Assembly (NCBI GenBank): GCA_031270015.1
Contig: JAISYH010000018.1
Coordinates: 78,981-113,538 of the forward strand
DNA from: Burkholderiales bacterium
GTDB lineage: Bacteria; Pseudomonadota; Gammaproteobacteria; Burkholderiales; Casimicrobiaceae
Length of the DNA stretch: 34,558 nt
Direction of reading: 5' to 3'
Under the pieces are notes generated by a model, which had not been told where the DNA came from, did no database searches, and worked only from the letters and a program-made list of their open reading frames with translations. The translations under genes and the position numbers were made by a program. Shown piece after piece: positions 1-9,862 of this stretch (its first letter is position 1; each line of letters opens with the position of its first letter).

Positions 1-431
1 GACGCCGCTTGGTCGCGTATGCCGGAATTTTGTTGACTCGATTGCTCTATTTGAAGACCGGTGAAACGCACGATTTCGCAATCACCGACGCGGCGATGAA
101 CGATTTGATGCGTCCCGCGCTTTATCAAGCGTGGCACCCGATTGAAAAAGTCGAAACACGAGTCACCGATGACACGATCACGCGCGCGTGGAATATTGTT
201 GGACCAGTGTGTGAAAGCAGCGATTTTTTCGCACACAAAAGAACGATGGCGCTACGACAAGGAGAATTATTGGTGATCGGCGCAGCAGGCGCGTATGGCA
301 TGACGATGAGTTCTAATTACAACTCGCGTCCGCGTATTTGCGAAATCATGGTCGATGGTAAAACGGCGACCATCGTTCGCGCGCGGGAAAATATTGATGC
401 CTTATTCGCCGGAGAATTCGTTCTATCGTAA
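1..431 (+). CDS. lysA: Diaminopimelate decarboxylase, C-terminal part (5' end outside window)
   Basis: This is the last ~143 codons of LysA, the PLP enzyme that decarboxylates meso-diaminopimelate to L-lysine in the cytoplasm. The frame is open from base 3, so the gene begins upstream of the window; the TTG at 9 is not a real start. The visible part is the C-terminal beta-barrel. It carries AYAGILLTRLLYLKTGE, DAAMNDLMRPALY, the active-site stretch GPVCESSDFF (the Cys and Glu that act across the dimer interface) and the ending motif YNSRPRICEIMVDG, all characteristic of LysA rather than arginine or ornithine decarboxylases. It stops with TAA at 429-431, about 200 bases before an independently promoted H1-like gene. 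Identification is firm; only the truncation limits it. Confidence 0.93.
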   Translation, partial: RRLVAYAGILLTRLLYLKTGETHDFAITDAAMNDLMRPALYQAWHPIEKVETRVTDDTITRAWNIVGPVCESSDFFAHKRTMALRQGELLVIGAAGAYGMTMSSNYNSRPRICEIMVDGKTATIVRARENIDALFAGEFVLS

Positions 432-513
432 TAATGGGCTGCGTGTATGTTGTGTTTTGTGTACGAAATAGCAACATATTGACAATTGGTGGAAAACAAT
501 TGCGCACAATAAT

Positions 514-541
514 TTGCAAATGATTGAGATATGGTTAGAAT
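514..541 (+). promoter_or_regulatory. Candidate sigma-70 promoter of the H1-like gene
   Basis: A -35-like TTGCAA (514-519) and a -10-like TAGAAT (536-541) are separated by 16 bases, placing a transcript start near 548 and giving a leader of about 84 bases before the ATG at 632. A TTGACA at 479-484 lacks a good -10 at the right distance. Assigned by eye only. Confidence 0.4.
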
Positions 542-631
542 GCAATCAGCGACATTAAGACTTGTCAAGTATTTTTTGAGTCTGATGTTCGCGTAAAAAG
601 AGATCTCAACAACTCAGACAGGAGAAATGTA

Positions 632-946
632 ATGGCTGAAAAAATATTATTCCGCGCAGCAGCGCCGAAGAAAAGAGCTAAGAAGGTCGCTAAAAGGACC
701 GCGAAGAAAACCGTAAAGAAAACAGCGAAGAAGGCTGTCAAAAAGACGGTGAAACGTGTTGTGAGAAAAGCGCCAGCAAAGAAAGTGGCGAAGAAAGCCG
801 CTAAAAAGACCGCGAAAAAAGCTGTCAAGAAAACCGCCAAGAAAGCAGTGAAAAAAACGGCGAAGAAAGCCGCTAAAAAAGTAGCTAAAAAAGCGGTGAA
901 AAAAACCGCCACGAAAAGAGCGAAAAAAGTCGCAAAACGTAAATAA
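632..946 (+). CDS. Histone H1-like lysine/alanine-rich DNA-binding protein
   Basis: This 104-residue, extremely basic protein consists after the first ~12 residues of degenerate KK-x-AKK / AVKKT pentapeptide-like repeats, with short interruptions (VVRKAPAKK around residues 45-52). It resembles the C-terminal tail of eukaryotic H1 and the bacterial HctB/BpH1-type nucleoid proteins of betaproteobacteria. These bind DNA non-specifically and condense the chromosome. The start is well supported: AGGAG at 620-624 lies 7 bases before the ATG. It has its own candidate promoter and a strong terminator, so it is probably monocistronic. The repeated AAG/AAA-GCC codons make the gene prone to length variation by slippage. 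An antisense open frame (565-912) is a mirror of the repeats. Confidence 0.85.
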   Translation: MAEKILFRAAAPKKRAKKVAKRTAKKTVKKTAKKAVKKTVKRVVRKAPAKKVAKKAAKKTAKKAVKKTAKKAVKKTAKKAAKKVAKKAVKKTATKRAKKVAKRK

Positions 947-964
947 GTTTCGGCTAGAAAATAA

Positions 965-990
965 AAAAGGGCGGATCGAACCGCCCTTTT
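965..990 (+). terminator. Rho-independent terminator after the H1-like gene
   Basis: A perfect 10-bp stem (965-974 pairs with 981-990, core GGGCGG/CCGCCC) has a 6-base loop, is preceded by A residues and followed by a T-rich tract. It lies 18 bases after the H1-like stop codon. The A and T tracts on both sides could also let it terminate the minus-strand DUF4124 transcript, whose stop is at 1029. Confidence 0.85.
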
Positions 991-1028
991 CCTTTTTTAT
1001 TCATTTTGCGCATCGTTAGCGCCGTTTT

Positions 1029-1385
1029 TTATCCTCCGCAACGCCGACGGGTGACCGTTCGCGTCGAGGTCGATGACGCCGCTGAAGAAGATGCTGTTGA
1101 TTGCGGAGCGCTGTTGCCAAGCACATAGACGTTTCCCGAGCTGCCCGACGTCGCTATAGAACTGTTTAAACTGCCGCGGATCGCCGCTTCACTACTCAGG
1201 TTGGAGTTATCCATCGTGTTATCGGTGATTTTCAAAACGGTACGTTGGTTCGCTTTTCCGCATTTAATATCAGAATAAGTGATTTTCCCGCTATCGTCCT
1301 CGCAGCGATAAAGCTGTGCCATAACCGGCGCCGATATCAATAACGTCGGAATGACGATGGAGCATACAAAAAACAGGCGCTTCAT
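1029..1385 (-). CDS. Small secreted DUF4124-type protein
   Basis: The product is 118 residues. A signal peptide (about residues 1-23, hydrophobic FFVCSIVIPTLLISAP, cleavage after VMA) is followed by QLYRCEDDSGKITYSDIKCG, the short DUF4124 motif in which two cysteines flank a 'D/G-K-x-x-YSD' turn. The remainder is a Ser/Ala/Thr-rich low-complexity tail ending RRRCGG. The start was chosen at 1385 because AGGAGG lies just upstream; an in-frame TTG/ATG extension to 1460 would add residues before the signal peptide and has no ribosome site. Periplasmic or envelope location is inferred from the signal. DUF4124 proteins are common in beta- and gammaproteobacteria and their function is unknown. Confidence 0.8.
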   Translation of the reverse strand: MKRLFFVCSIVIPTLLISAPVMAQLYRCEDDSGKITYSDIKCGKANQRTVLKITDNTMDNSNLSSEAAIRGSLNSSIATSGSSGNVYVLGNSAPQSTASSSAASSTSTRTVTRRRCGG

Positions 1386-1469
1386 AATTTCCTCCTGTTT
1401 GTTAGATGTTAAAGCGATTATACCAAATAAAAGCCCGCGCAATACACATATGAATGGCACAAAGTATCT

Positions 1470-2102
1470 TTATTGTGCTTTTGTACCGAAAATGCGATCT
1501 CCGGCATCGCCCAGTCCGGGCAAAATATAACCTACCGAATTTAACCGCTCGTCGATCGCAGCGACATATACAGCGACATCGGGATGATTTTTTTCCAGTA
1601 ACGCGAGTCCCTCTGGCGCGGCGACCAAAAAAATGCCGCGAATTTGACTGCAACCTGCCGCTTTCAACATATCGATCGTTGCAATGAGCGTACCTCCGGT
1701 TGCCAACATCGGATCGACGATCATCGCGATTCTTTCATGCATGTCGCCGGTCAATTTCTCATAATAGGTGATCGGCGCCAAAGTTTCTTCGTTGCGTTGA
1801 ATGCCGACCACACTGACTTTCGCCGCCGGAATCAACTCAAGTACGCCCGGCAACATTCCCAGACCGGCGCGCAGAATTGGGACAATGGTGATCTTTTTGC
1901 CTTTGATTTTTTTTGCGGTTATCGGTCCTGCCCAACCCGCGACCTCCACTGTTTCTGTCGGTAAATCGCGCGTCGCTTCATACGTCAGTAACATCGTGAT
2001 TTCTGAAGCCAATTCACGAAAACCTTTGGTACTGAGTTCCGCTTTGCGCATCAGTCCGAGTTTGTGTTGTATCAACGGATGAGTAACTTCAACGACTTTC
2101 AT
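1470..2102 (-). CDS. upp: Uracil phosphoribosyltransferase
   Basis: Upp makes UMP from uracil and PRPP in pyrimidine salvage. The 210-residue length is typical. Diagnostic parts are the N-terminal [19 protein letters not shown], the central [11 protein letters not shown], the PRPP-binding loop DPMLATGGT (about residues 126-138) and the uracil-binding end [17 protein letters not shown]. The ATG at 2102 is preferred over a TTG at 2126: it matches the family N-terminus and has GGAG 5 bases upstream. The gene starts about 20 bases after the rhlE stop on the same strand, so the two may be cotranscribed, though no functional link is obvious. Confidence 0.96.
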   Translation of the reverse strand: MKVVEVTHPLIQHKLGLMRKAELSTKGFRELASEITMLLTYEATRDLPTETVEVAGWAGPITAKKIKGKKITIVPILRAGLGMLPGVLELIPAAKVSVVGIQRNEETLAPITYYEKLTGDMHERIAMIVDPMLATGGTLIATIDMLKAAGCSQIRGIFLVAAPEGLALLEKNHPDVAVYVAAIDERLNSVGYILPGLGDAGDRIFGTKAQ

Positions 2103-2122
2103 GGTTGCTCCAAAGGAGTGAA

Positions 2123-3565
2123 TCAATGTTTTCTCTGTCGTGTTTTCTTCGCCGCGGGTTTTTCTTGGGCGTGATCTTGCTTATCTTTTGATTCGATATG
2201 ATCGGCAACGATTTTCGGGCGTTTCATCAATAAAGCCGGAACAGGACGCGATTTCCAGGCGAATGGCGGCGTTCCAGCAACGGGATCGTTTGCCACCGAT
2301 TTTTTCCGTTTCGGTAACTGTTGATCGGGATTCTTGGCGTAAGCGGCTTCTCGTTCGTCACGTTGCATCCGACCAGAATTGGCGGAGCTTTCGCGTTTGC
2401 GGGATTTGTCCTCGGTTTTTCTGGTCAACTTGTCATCGATGGATAAGCGTTCGATTTTTTTGTTGATCAACTTCTCGATATCGAGCAAATATTTTTCTTC
2501 ATCGGGCGTCACAAATGAAATCGCTTCGCCCGCCGCGCCTGCTCTGCCCGTGCGCCCGATTCGATGCACATAATCTTCGGGCGTCCTCGGGATATCGTAG
2601 TTGATGACGATCGGCAATTCTTCGATATCCAATCCGCGCGCCGCCACATCGGTGGCGACCAATAGCTGTGTTTTGCCGCTTCTGAATTTTTCCAGCGTAT
2701 CAATGCGCGCAGTTTGCGTTTTGTCACCGTGAATCGCGTCGGCGACAACGCCGTCTTTTTCCAGCGCGCGCGCCAGACGAGACGCGCCCTGTCGCGTTTT
2801 GACGAAACATAATGCTTGCCAGAGATTGTGCGATGTGACGATATGTTCGAGCAACGCTTTTTTCTGCGTCGCCGCGCACAGATAAACACTTTGCTCGACG
2901 GTTTCAGCGGTGGTATTGCGCCGCGCCACTTCGATCAAGCGCGGCTTGTTCAACATATCATCGGCAAGTTTTTTGATGTCACTTGAAAATGTCGCCGAAA
3001 AAAGTAAACTTTGCCGTTTTTTGGGAAGTTGTTTGATGATGCGACGAATATCGGGAATGAATCCCATATCGAGCATACGATCCGCTTCATCGAGTACAAA
3101 AAATTCGACGTTCGTCAACGCCACCGTTTTCTGTTCGAGATGATCAAGCAAACGTCCGGGGGTCGCCACCAATATTTCTATGCCTTTCAAGAGCGTCGGC
3201 GTTTGTTGCTTGATATTGACGCCGCCGTACACAACCGTCGAACGCAACAACGTATATTTGGCGTACAGACGGATAGATTCTTCGACCTGTATCGCCAATT
3301 CGCGCGTCGGCGTCAGAATCAACGCGCGTACCGGATGGCGCGCCGGAGAAGGGCTGTTGTTGGCATGTACCATCAGTTTTTGCAGGATCGGCAAGCCGAA
3401 CCCCGCCGTTTTTCCCGTACCCGTTTGCGCGCCGCCCATGACATCTTGCCCGGAGAGAACCACGGGGATCGCTTGCACTTGAATTGGCGTCGGTGTCGTG
3501 TAACCGGCATCGGCGACGGCATTCAACAATTCCTGACATAAACCGAGATCGGTAAAATTTTTCAA
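2123..3565 (-). CDS. rhlE: DEAD-box ATP-dependent RNA helicase, RhlE type
   Basis: This 480-residue DEAD-box helicase acts in RNA unwinding, probably ribosome assembly or mRNA turnover. Motifs appear in order: Q motif [11 protein letters not shown], Walker A AQTGTGKT (about 46-53), [21 protein letters not shown] box [13 protein letters not shown] (about 157), SAT (LLFSATF), [11 protein letters not shown] and HRIGRTGR. After about residue 370 a basic, low-complexity tail ([19 protein letters not shown] end) probably binds RNA. The preferred start is a TTG at 3563-3565 with AGAGGT 5 bases upstream, giving LKNFTDLGL, the normal N-terminus of this family. An ATG at 3658 would add 31 residues with no ribosome site. 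Assignment to RhlE rather than another DEAD subfamily rests on overall similarity and domain layout. Confidence 0.88.
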   Translation of the reverse strand: MKNFTDLGLCQELLNAVADAGYTTPTPIQVQAIPVVLSGQDVMGGAQTGTGKTAGFGLPILQKLMVHANNSPSPARHPVRALILTPTRELAIQVEESIRLYAKYTLLRSTVVYGGVNIKQQTPTLLKGIEILVATPGRLLDHLEQKTVALTNVEFFVLDEADRMLDMGFIPDIRRIIKQLPKKRQSLLFSATFSSDIKKLADDMLNKPRLIEVARRNTTAETVEQSVYLCAATQKKALLEHIVTSHNLWQALCFVKTRQGASRLARALEKDGVVADAIHGDKTQTARIDTLEKFRSGKTQLLVATDVAARGLDIEELPIVINYDIPRTPEDYVHRIGRTGRAGAAGEAISFVTPDEEKYLLDIEKLINKKIERLSIDDKLTRKTEDKSRKRESSANSGRMQRDEREAAYAKNPDQQLPKRKKSVANDPVAGTPPFAWKSRPVPALLMKRPKIVADHIESKDKQDHAQEKPAAKKTRQRKH

Positions 3566-3714
3566 TGAGAACCTCTGTTTTCGATGTGATAACGTACCAC
3601 GGCACACTAAAAATATTGGCAAACTATACAGGAAAGTTGCGCAATACCGAAAAAACATGTCGCACTACGCCGGAAAATGGTACATTTGCCGTCTTTTCTG
3701 GCGCGGGGCTTGCG

Positions 3715-3738
3715 TTTTGATGGAATTTTCCATCAAAA
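3715..3738. repeat. 24-bp inverted repeat in the rhlE/typA divergent region
   Basis: TTTTGATGGAA (3715-3725) and TTCCATCAAAA (3728-3738) are perfect 11-bp arms separated by two T residues. The element lies between the divergent genes rhlE and typA, 48 bases before the typA start. It could be an operator for a dimeric regulator or a hairpin in the typA leader. No T-run suited to a terminator follows. Confidence 0.7.
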
Positions 3739-3786
3739 ATGCCTGCGGCGGTGTCTTTTTTCGTCAAATTAAACCAAAATAATTTT

Positions 3787-5631
3787 ATGATTTTCAATCA
3801 TCTTCGTAACATCGCCATCATCGCGCATGTCGATCACGGCAAAACCACTTTGGTGGATAAATTGCTGTCTCAATCCGGCACGTTTGCCAAGCATCAAACG
3901 GTTGGTGAGCGGATCATGGACAGCAACGATATCGAGCGTGAGCGCGGCATTACGATTTTTTCCAAAAATTGCTCCATTCGCTACAAGAATGTGCGTATCA
4001 ACATCGTCGATACGCCCGGACATGCCGATTTTGGCGGTGAAGTCGAACGCATACTCGGTATGGTAGATGGCGTTCTATTGTTGGTCGATGCCGTCGAAGG
4101 ACCGATGCCGCAAACGCGCTTCGTCACAATGAAAGCGCTGCAACGAGGTTTGCGCCCGATGGTGGTGGTGAACAAAGTCGATCGGAACGGCGCGCGTCCC
4201 GGATGGGTGGTCAATCAGACGTTCGATCTCTTTGATCGGCTCGGCGCGACCGAAGAACAACTTGATTTTCCCGTGATTTATGCGTCGGCGTTGAACGGTT
4301 GGGCAACTGACGATCTTAGCGCGGTGACTTCCGGCGTTGCCGCGCAAGGTGATATGCATATTTTGTTTGAAGCGATTCTCAAGCATGTATCGCCGCCCAA
4401 AGGCGATAGTGATGCGCCGTTGCAAATTCAGATCAGCGCGCTCGATTATTCGAGCTATCTCGGTAGGCTCGGGATCGGCAGAATCCGGCGCGGTCGTTTG
4501 ACTCCGGCACAAGAAGTCATGGCATTGACGTCCGAACAAAATCCCAAACGCGCCAAAGTCAATCAAATTTACGGTTTTTCCGGCTTGGAAAGAGTGCCGA
4601 TAGAAGAAGCGTCAGTCGGCGACATCGTATTGATCAGTGGTGTCGATGAATTGACCATCGGCACGACGTTGGCGGATGTAACGCAACCGGAAGCATTGCC
4701 GCCGATTGCCGTCGATGAACCGACGCTGACGATGCATTTTCAGGTCAATACATCACCGCTGGCGGGGCGTGAAGGTAAATATGTGACCTCGCGCAACTTG
4801 CGCGACCGTTTGCGCAAGGAACTGCTGACCAATGTCGCGCTGCGCGTCGAAGATACCGAAGATACCGATGTTTTTCTGGTATCCGGTCGTGGAGAATTGC
4901 ATCTCACTATTTTGATCGAGAATATGCGGCGCGAAGGCTATGAGCTTGCCGTATCGCGCCCGCGTGTCGTGTTGCGCGACATCAATGGCGTTACCTCCGA
5001 ACCTTATGAGTTTTTGTCGGTTGATGTTGAAGACATTCATCAAGGCGGCGTAATGGAAGCGCTTGGGCAGCGACGCGGCGAAATGATTCACATGGAATCC
5101 GACGAGCGCGGCAGAACACGTATTGATTACCGGATTCCAGCGCGCGGGTTGATCGGTTTTCAGAGCGAATTTCTCAATCTGACGCGGGGCACCGGCATCA
5201 TGAGCCATGTATTTGACGGTTACGCGCCAGTGAAAGGCGATATTCCCGAACGGCGCAACGGCGTATTGGTGTCGCAAGAGAACGGCGAAGCTGTCGCTTA
5301 TGCGTTGTGGAATCTTCAAGAGCGCGGACGCATGTTCGTCTCGCCCGGTGATCAACTCTACGAAGGCATGATCATCGGTATCCATAACCGTGATAATGAT
5401 CTCGTCGTCAATCCGATCAAAGGCAAGAAGTTGACGAATGTACGCGCCGCCGGCAAAGACGATGCGGTATTGTTGACGCCCGCGATCAAACTGACGCTCG
5501 AGTACGCAGTCGAGTTTATCGCCGATGATGAACTGGTCGAAGTCACGCCGCAATCGATTCGCATTCGCAAACGTTTTTTGAAAGAGCACGAGCGAAAGAG
5601 AGCGGCGAGAGATCAGAAGAACGAAGATTGA
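3787..5631 (+). CDS. typA: Ribosome-associated GTPase TypA/BipA
   Basis: TypA is a translational GTPase of the EF-G family, involved in 50S assembly and in cold and stress adaptation. The 614-residue length is normal. G1 AHVDHGKT (residues 13-20), switch [10 protein letters not shown]3 [14 protein letters not shown] and G4 NKVDR are intact. The EF-G-like domains and the TypA-specific C-terminus with [22 protein letters not shown] follow. The ATG at 3787 gives the family N-terminus ([15 protein letters not shown]). An in-frame ATG at 3739, directly after the inverted repeat, would add 16 residues not typical of TypA. No clear Shine-Dalgarno precedes 3787, the leader being A/T-rich. Confidence 0.96.
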   Translation: MIFNHLRNIAIIAHVDHGKTTLVDKLLSQSGTFAKHQTVGERIMDSNDIERERGITIFSKNCSIRYKNVRINIVDTPGHADFGGEVERILGMVDGVLLLVDAVEGPMPQTRFVTMKALQRGLRPMVVVNKVDRNGARPGWVVNQTFDLFDRLGATEEQLDFPVIYASALNGWATDDLSAVTSGVAAQGDMHILFEAILKHVSPPKGDSDAPLQIQISALDYSSYLGRLGIGRIRRGRLTPAQEVMALTSEQNPKRAKVNQIYGFSGLERVPIEEASVGDIVLISGVDELTIGTTLADVTQPEALPPIAVDEPTLTMHFQVNTSPLAGREGKYVTSRNLRDRLRKELLTNVALRVEDTEDTDVFLVSGRGELHLTILIENMRREGYELAVSRPRVVLRDINGVTSEPYEFLSVDVEDIHQGGVMEALGQRRGEMIHMESDERGRTRIDYRIPARGLIGFQSEFLNLTRGTGIMSHVFDGYAPVKGDIPERRNGVLVSQENGEAVAYALWNLQERGRMFVSPGDQLYEGMIIGIHNRDNDLVVNPIKGKKLTNVRAAGKDDAVLLTPAIKLTLEYAVEFIADDELVEVTPQSIRIRKRFLKEHERKRAARDQKNED

Positions 5632-5725
5632 AAACGGGAAATAGAAAAACAATTATTCATTGGCAACAACGATCCAGAAAATCAATGACATTCGCTCGCC
5701 CGATCATCCGCTTTGCGCGGAGTTT

Positions 5726-6658
5726 TTACGATGCTCGTTCCCTACGGCGTCTTGCCTCGTAGGCTTGCAGATGACTATAAACGACGCGCAAAATAGGCGC
5801 GGCGATATTTGCTTTTTGTGCGCGACGCAGCATATCGCCGACGATATGATCTCCCTCGGTAACCCCATGCCGTTCTATGTCGCGCAACATGGACGCGGTG
5901 GTTGGCGAATCGGGGTTGAGTAAGCCGTTCAAGGTTTTGTCGTACCAACCAGAAGGCGCCGCGTAACCTTCACTTTGCATGACCGCGACGCATTCATCGA
6001 ATATTTCGCGCATGAGGGCGGCGCCATCGTCGCTATGCATGATGTCGCCGATGCTGGCGCGCATAAGCGAAGTCATGCCTGCCAGCGTCGTCAAAAATGA
6101 AAACTTCAGCCACAAATCGTGCAATACGTTTTCGCTGACGCGCAGAACGAAATTGACATTGGAGGCAGTTTGTGCGAACGCCTTGATGACCGAACGTTGT
6201 TCTTCGCAACGCGCACCGATGATCATGTTATGTAATTCTTGCAAGTGATGAATTTTCCCATCGGGCAGTAGTGTTGTGATGATCTGACACGAACCGCCAA
6301 GTATGCGCGGCAAACCGAAGCGATGATCAAGAGCGTCCATGTGGCAAACACCATTGAGCAACGGAAGGATCCATGTGTTTTCGCGCAACGCGGGCGCGAT
6401 GGCATTCATCGCGTTGTCCAGATCGTATGCCTTGCAGGCAAGAATCACGAGGTCGTATTCGGGTTTGACTTCGTTACCTAGAATCGTCCGCGCCGGCAAT
6501 CGCGCGTCGCCGCATGGGCTGATGATCGTCAATCCATCGCGGGTCAGTTGTTCGGCGCGTTTTGGTCGAACGAGAAATGAAACATTAACGCCCGCCGCAA
6601 GCAATCGTCCGCCGAAATAACCACCGACGCCGCCCGCGCCCAATACCAGAATTTTCAT
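5726..6658 (-). CDS. panE: 2-dehydropantoate 2-reductase family protein (ApbA/PanE)
   Basis: This is a 310-residue NADPH-dependent reductase. The N-terminal Rossmann motif GAGGVGGYFGGRL starts at about residue 7. A Lys in LACKAYDLDNA and the LLNGVCHMDALDHRFG segment follow, with a helical C-terminal domain containing NVLHDLWLKFSFLTTLAGMTSLMR. These are the features of PanE, which reduces ketopantoate to pantoate for CoA synthesis. Several paralogous reductases share the fold, so the substrate is probable rather than certain. The start at 6658 is supported by GGAG 5 bases upstream and the canonical MKILVLGAGG beginning; an open frame reaches back to 6805 but overlaps aceK. It sits 59 bases downstream of aceK on the same strand and could be the last gene of that transcript. 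Confidence 0.85.
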   Translation of the reverse strand: MKILVLGAGGVGGYFGGRLLAAGVNVSFLVRPKRAEQLTRDGLTIISPCGDARLPARTILGNEVKPEYDLVILACKAYDLDNAMNAIAPALRENTWILPLLNGVCHMDALDHRFGLPRILGGSCQIITTLLPDGKIHHLQELHNMIIGARCEEQRSVIKAFAQTASNVNFVLRVSENVLHDLWLKFSFLTTLAGMTSLMRASIGDIMHSDDGAALMREIFDECVAVMQSEGYAAPSGWYDKTLNGLLNPDSPTTASMLRDIERHGVTEGDHIVGDMLRRAQKANIAAPILRVVYSHLQAYEARRRRERAS

Positions 6659-6717
6659 GGGAACTCCGCAATCGCAACGTTTTGAACAATCATTATCTGA
6701 TATTTTTCGCCGGAATA

Positions 6718-8433
6718 TCAACGTTGACGGAAGCGTTGTTTTTTGCGGTATGCAAACACATCTTCGATTTCGCCGTCGCGGATGCGTTGCTGCAAATATC
6801 GCCAATACTCGGGTTTGTAAAGATCGCCGTGCAGTTCTTCAAACAAACGGCGCATTTCAGGATTGCTGTAAAAGAAAGAACGAAATTCTTCCGGAAACAC
6901 ATCATCCTCGCCGACGCTGTACCAAGGTTCGCTGGCAAACTCTTCTTCGGGATAACGCGGCAGCGGGATGTCGCGGAAATTCATTTCGGTCATATGACGG
7001 ATTTCATCATAATCATAAAATACGACTCGTCCATTAGCGGTAATGCCAAAATTTTTGAGCAACATATCGCCCGGAAAAATATCGGCGCTCGCCAAATTTT
7101 TGATTGCGTTGCCGTATTCTTCGATAGCGTCGCGCCGTTGTTGTTCATTTGCTGTTTCCATGAAAATGTTCAACGGCGTCATTCGGCATTCGACATAAAG
7201 ATGATGAATCACGATCTTGTCGCCAAAATCAGTCGTTTTTTCGGACGCCTCCTTGAGTAGCGCGTTCATCAATTCAGGACTGACACGGTTTTTGTCGAGC
7301 ACAAAATTTTTATATTCCTGCGTATCCGCCATGCGCCCGACGCGATCATGTTCTTTGACCAATTGATAGCAGGCGCGCACGTTTGCTTCCGTGGTGTTTT
7401 TCTGCGGCGCGAAACGATCCTTGATGACTTTGAATACACGATCATAAGAAGGCATAGTAAAAACTAACATGACCATGCCAGGGATGCCTGGCGCGATGAT
7501 GAATTGCTCGTCCGTCGTTTCGAGATATGCTAAATATTCACGGTAGTATTCCGTTTTCCCGTGTTTCTGGCAACCTATCGCCGAATACAGATCGCCCGCG
7601 TTTTTTTTGGGCAAAATTTCGTGCAGCCATTCGACTGTTGCCATAGGCAGCGGCGCATACACCATGAAATAAGCGCGATTGAATCCGAATACGATGCTTG
7701 CTTCGGGAAAAGTCGTCAAGCAGGTATCGATATAAAGCTCGCCCGCATCGCTGCGATGAATCGGCAGCAAAAAAGGACGAACACCATCTTTCAAACGCAG
7801 TTTGCCGACCAGCCACGCCGCCTTATTGCGGTAAAATAATTCGTTGTAAATTTCCAGAACGCCATTCTTCAACGTTTCTTGGTCGAATTCACGCAGTAAA
7901 TATTGGTGAATATCGTTGATGTCGCGCGGTAAATCTTCCCAAGGCAAGCGCAACGGAGTGTGGCGTAGAATCATCCGCAAACAGTCCTCCACGCCGTTTT
8001 CGAGGGGAAATTCCCGCGCCAACGGGCGAGGATTGGGATGCGTGCGATGGGGTTGCGACGTTTGCACAAACATATTATCAGGCAGCGCGTCGCGGTGCTG
8101 GAAAAGGCGGCGATATACCGAATTGAAAAAACTTTCGGCGATTTCAAAGCGTGGGTAATCTGCTAACCGTTCTATATAGTGATCTTTGACATGTGCGAGA
8201 AATGTAGGATCGTGCCCTTCATCACCAGCCATGCGGGTGATCAACTCAACCGATAATTCGACATGATGGTCGTACAGATGAATCCGTTCCTTCAAGGCTT
8301 TTTGCACGTTTTGCCATTCGGCGTTTTCAAAACGACGCTGCGCGCCGGCGGTGATTTCCAGAAAACGCCCATATTGCGCGTCGAAGCCTTGCAAAATGGT
8401 CTGCGCGATCAGTTGCGTCATCCCTTGATTCAT
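6718..8433 (-). CDS. aceK: Isocitrate dehydrogenase kinase/phosphatase
   Basis: AceK phosphorylates and dephosphorylates isocitrate dehydrogenase and so sets carbon flow between the TCA cycle and the glyoxylate shunt. The 571 residues are full length. Clear landmarks are [20 protein letters not shown] (ATP-binding loop, about residue 312 onward), [30 protein letters not shown] and [19 protein letters not shown] with the acidic residues of the kinase/phosphatase centre. The ending [11 protein letters not shown] is also typical. The ATG at 8433 has AAGGAA a few bases upstream. It lies downstream of aceA, but a strong terminator stands between them, which probably lowers its expression relative to aceBA. 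Confidence 0.97.
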   Translation of the reverse strand: MNQGMTQLIAQTILQGFDAQYGRFLEITAGAQRRFENAEWQNVQKALKERIHLYDHHVELSVELITRMAGDEGHDPTFLAHVKDHYIERLADYPRFEIAESFFNSVYRRLFQHRDALPDNMFVQTSQPHRTHPNPRPLAREFPLENGVEDCLRMILRHTPLRLPWEDLPRDINDIHQYLLREFDQETLKNGVLEIYNELFYRNKAAWLVGKLRLKDGVRPFLLPIHRSDAGELYIDTCLTTFPEASIVFGFNRAYFMVYAPLPMATVEWLHEILPKKNAGDLYSAIGCQKHGKTEYYREYLAYLETTDEQFIIAPGIPGMVMLVFTMPSYDRVFKVIKDRFAPQKNTTEANVRACYQLVKEHDRVGRMADTQEYKNFVLDKNRVSPELMNALLKEASEKTTDFGDKIVIHHLYVECRMTPLNIFMETANEQQRRDAIEEYGNAIKNLASADIFPGDMLLKNFGITANGRVVFYDYDEIRHMTEMNFRDIPLPRYPEEEFASEPWYSVGEDDVFPEEFRSFFYSNPEMRRLFEELHGDLYKPEYWRYLQQRIRDGEIEDVFAYRKKQRFRQR

Positions 8434-8464
8434 GATTTCCTTGTGGCGCGATAATAGATTGGCA

Positions 8465-8502
8465 AGAAAAAATAAGGCACGCCGCTGCTGCGGCGTGCCT
8501 TA
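8465..8502 (-). terminator. Intrinsic terminator between aceA and aceK
   Basis: A perfect 13-bp stem (8473-8485 with 8490-8502, GC-rich core GGCACGCCGC) has a TGCT tetraloop. On the minus strand it is followed by six T residues (complement of 8467-8472). It begins 26 bases after the aceA stop and ends only about 30 bases before the aceK start. It should terminate or attenuate the aceBA transcript; aceK would rely on read-through or on a promoter further up. Confidence 0.9.
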
Positions 8503-8528
8503 GAAGGATAAAACGATATTCGCAACCA

Positions 8529-9836
8529 TTAGAATTGTGCTTCTTCGGTCGAGCCGGTCAACGCGGTCACCGAAGAAGCGCCGCCTTGCGCGACGGTCGT
8601 GACTTTATCGAAGTATCCTACGCCGACTTCCTGCTGATGCGCCACGAACGTATAACCGCGATCCGCCGCATCGAACTCGGGTTGCTGCACTTTTTCGACA
8701 TAATGCTTCATGCCTTGCCCGCGCGCGTATGCGTGGGCAAGATCGAACATGTTGTACCACATGCTGTGGATACCGGCGAGCGTGATGAATTGATACTTAT
8801 AACCCATTGCCGACAATTCATCCTGGAAGGTCGCAATCGTCGCGTCGTCGAGGTTCTTCTTCCAATTGAACGACGGCGAACAATTGTACGCAAGAATTTT
8901 ATCCGGGAATTTTGCGTGAATGCCTTCCGCGAATTTTTTCGCGTCTGTCAAATCTGGTTTCGACGTTTCGCACCAAACGATGTCGGCGAACGGTGCGTAT
9001 GCTAATCCGCGCGCAATCGCTTGCTCGATACCTGCTTTGGTTTTGAAAAAGCCTTCGCTCGTGCGTTCCCCAGTAATGAATGGCGCATCGTACGGGTCAC
9101 AATCGGAGGTCAGTAAATCCGCCGCATCGGCGTCGGTGCGCGCGATCAACACCGTCGGTACATCTAATACGTCCGCCGCCAAACGCGCGGCCACCAATTT
9201 TTGCACGGCTTCTTGTGTTGGCACCAATACTTTGCCGCCCATATGCCCGCACTTTTTTACCGACGCTAGTTGATCTTCGAAATGTACCCCTGCCGCGCCT
9301 GCTTCGATCATTGCTTTCATCAGTTCAAATGCATTCAGCACACCGCCGAAACCGGCTTCGGCGTCGGCGACAATCGGCAGAAAATAATCGATGAATTTTT
9401 TATCCTCGGGATCGATTCCGTTCGAGTATTGGATTTGATCGGCACGGCGGAAACTATTATTGATTCTCGTAATCATCGCCGGCACTGAATTCGCCGGATA
9501 AAGCGATTGATCAGGATACATCGTACATGCCAAGTTGCCGTCCGCCGCTACTTGCCAACCCGAAAGATAAATCGCCTCAATGCCAGCTTTTGCTTGTTGC
9601 AAGGCTTGTCCGCCGGTCAACGCACCCAAACAATTTACATAACCTTTCTTGGAGTCGCCGTTGACCAGACGCCAGAGTTTTTCCGCGCCCAATCGCGCCA
9701 AGGTGCATTCCGGGTTCACCGATCCACGCAGATTGATGACATCTGCCGCGCTATAAGTACGGCGAATCCCTTTCCATCGTGGGTTGGTTTTCCACAATTT
9801 TTCCAATTGCTCGGTTTTTTGAGTACGTGTGGTCAT
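8529..9836 (-). CDS. aceA: Isocitrate lyase
   Basis: AceA cleaves isocitrate to succinate and glyoxylate, the first step of the glyoxylate shunt. The 435-residue length equals that of the classical bacterial enzyme. The active-site loop [18 protein letters not shown] is present with catalytic Cys near residue 196. [20 protein letters not shown]-like [26 protein letters not shown] and [15 protein letters not shown] are also seen. The ATG at 9836 is preceded by GAGGAG, and the open frame back to 9857 adds only seven residues. It is 26 bases downstream of aceB and surely cotranscribed with it. A strong terminator follows immediately. Confidence 0.98.
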   Translation of the reverse strand: MTTRTQKTEQLEKLWKTNPRWKGIRRTYSAADVINLRGSVNPECTLARLGAEKLWRLVNGDSKKGYVNCLGALTGGQALQQAKAGIEAIYLSGWQVAADGNLACTMYPDQSLYPANSVPAMITRINNSFRRADQIQYSNGIDPEDKKFIDYFLPIVADAEAGFGGVLNAFELMKAMIEAGAAGVHFEDQLASVKKCGHMGGKVLVPTQEAVQKLVAARLAADVLDVPTVLIARTDADAADLLTSDCDPYDAPFITGERTSEGFFKTKAGIEQAIARGLAYAPFADIVWCETSKPDLTDAKKFAEGIHAKFPDKILAYNCSPSFNWKKNLDDATIATFQDELSAMGYKYQFITLAGIHSMWYNMFDLAHAYARGQGMKHYVEKVQQPEFDAADRGYTFVAHQQEVGVGYFDKVTTVAQGGASSVTALTGSTEEAQF

Positions 9837-9862
9837 AGTATTTCTCCTCAATATCAACTAGG

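Noticed and set aside
565-912. 115-codon minus-strand frame rich in Phe/Ala/Leu, looking like a membrane protein
   Set aside because: It is the exact antisense of the Lys/Ala repeats of the H1-like gene; Lys codons read backwards give Phe/Leu. No ribosome site.
4753-5652. 299-codon minus-strand open frame
   Set aside because: Lies wholly antisense to typA, has no family motifs and no ribosome site; typA is unambiguous.
6682-7260. 192-codon plus-strand frame
   Set aside because: Antisense to the 3' end of aceK, with no motifs; aceK is full length and intact.
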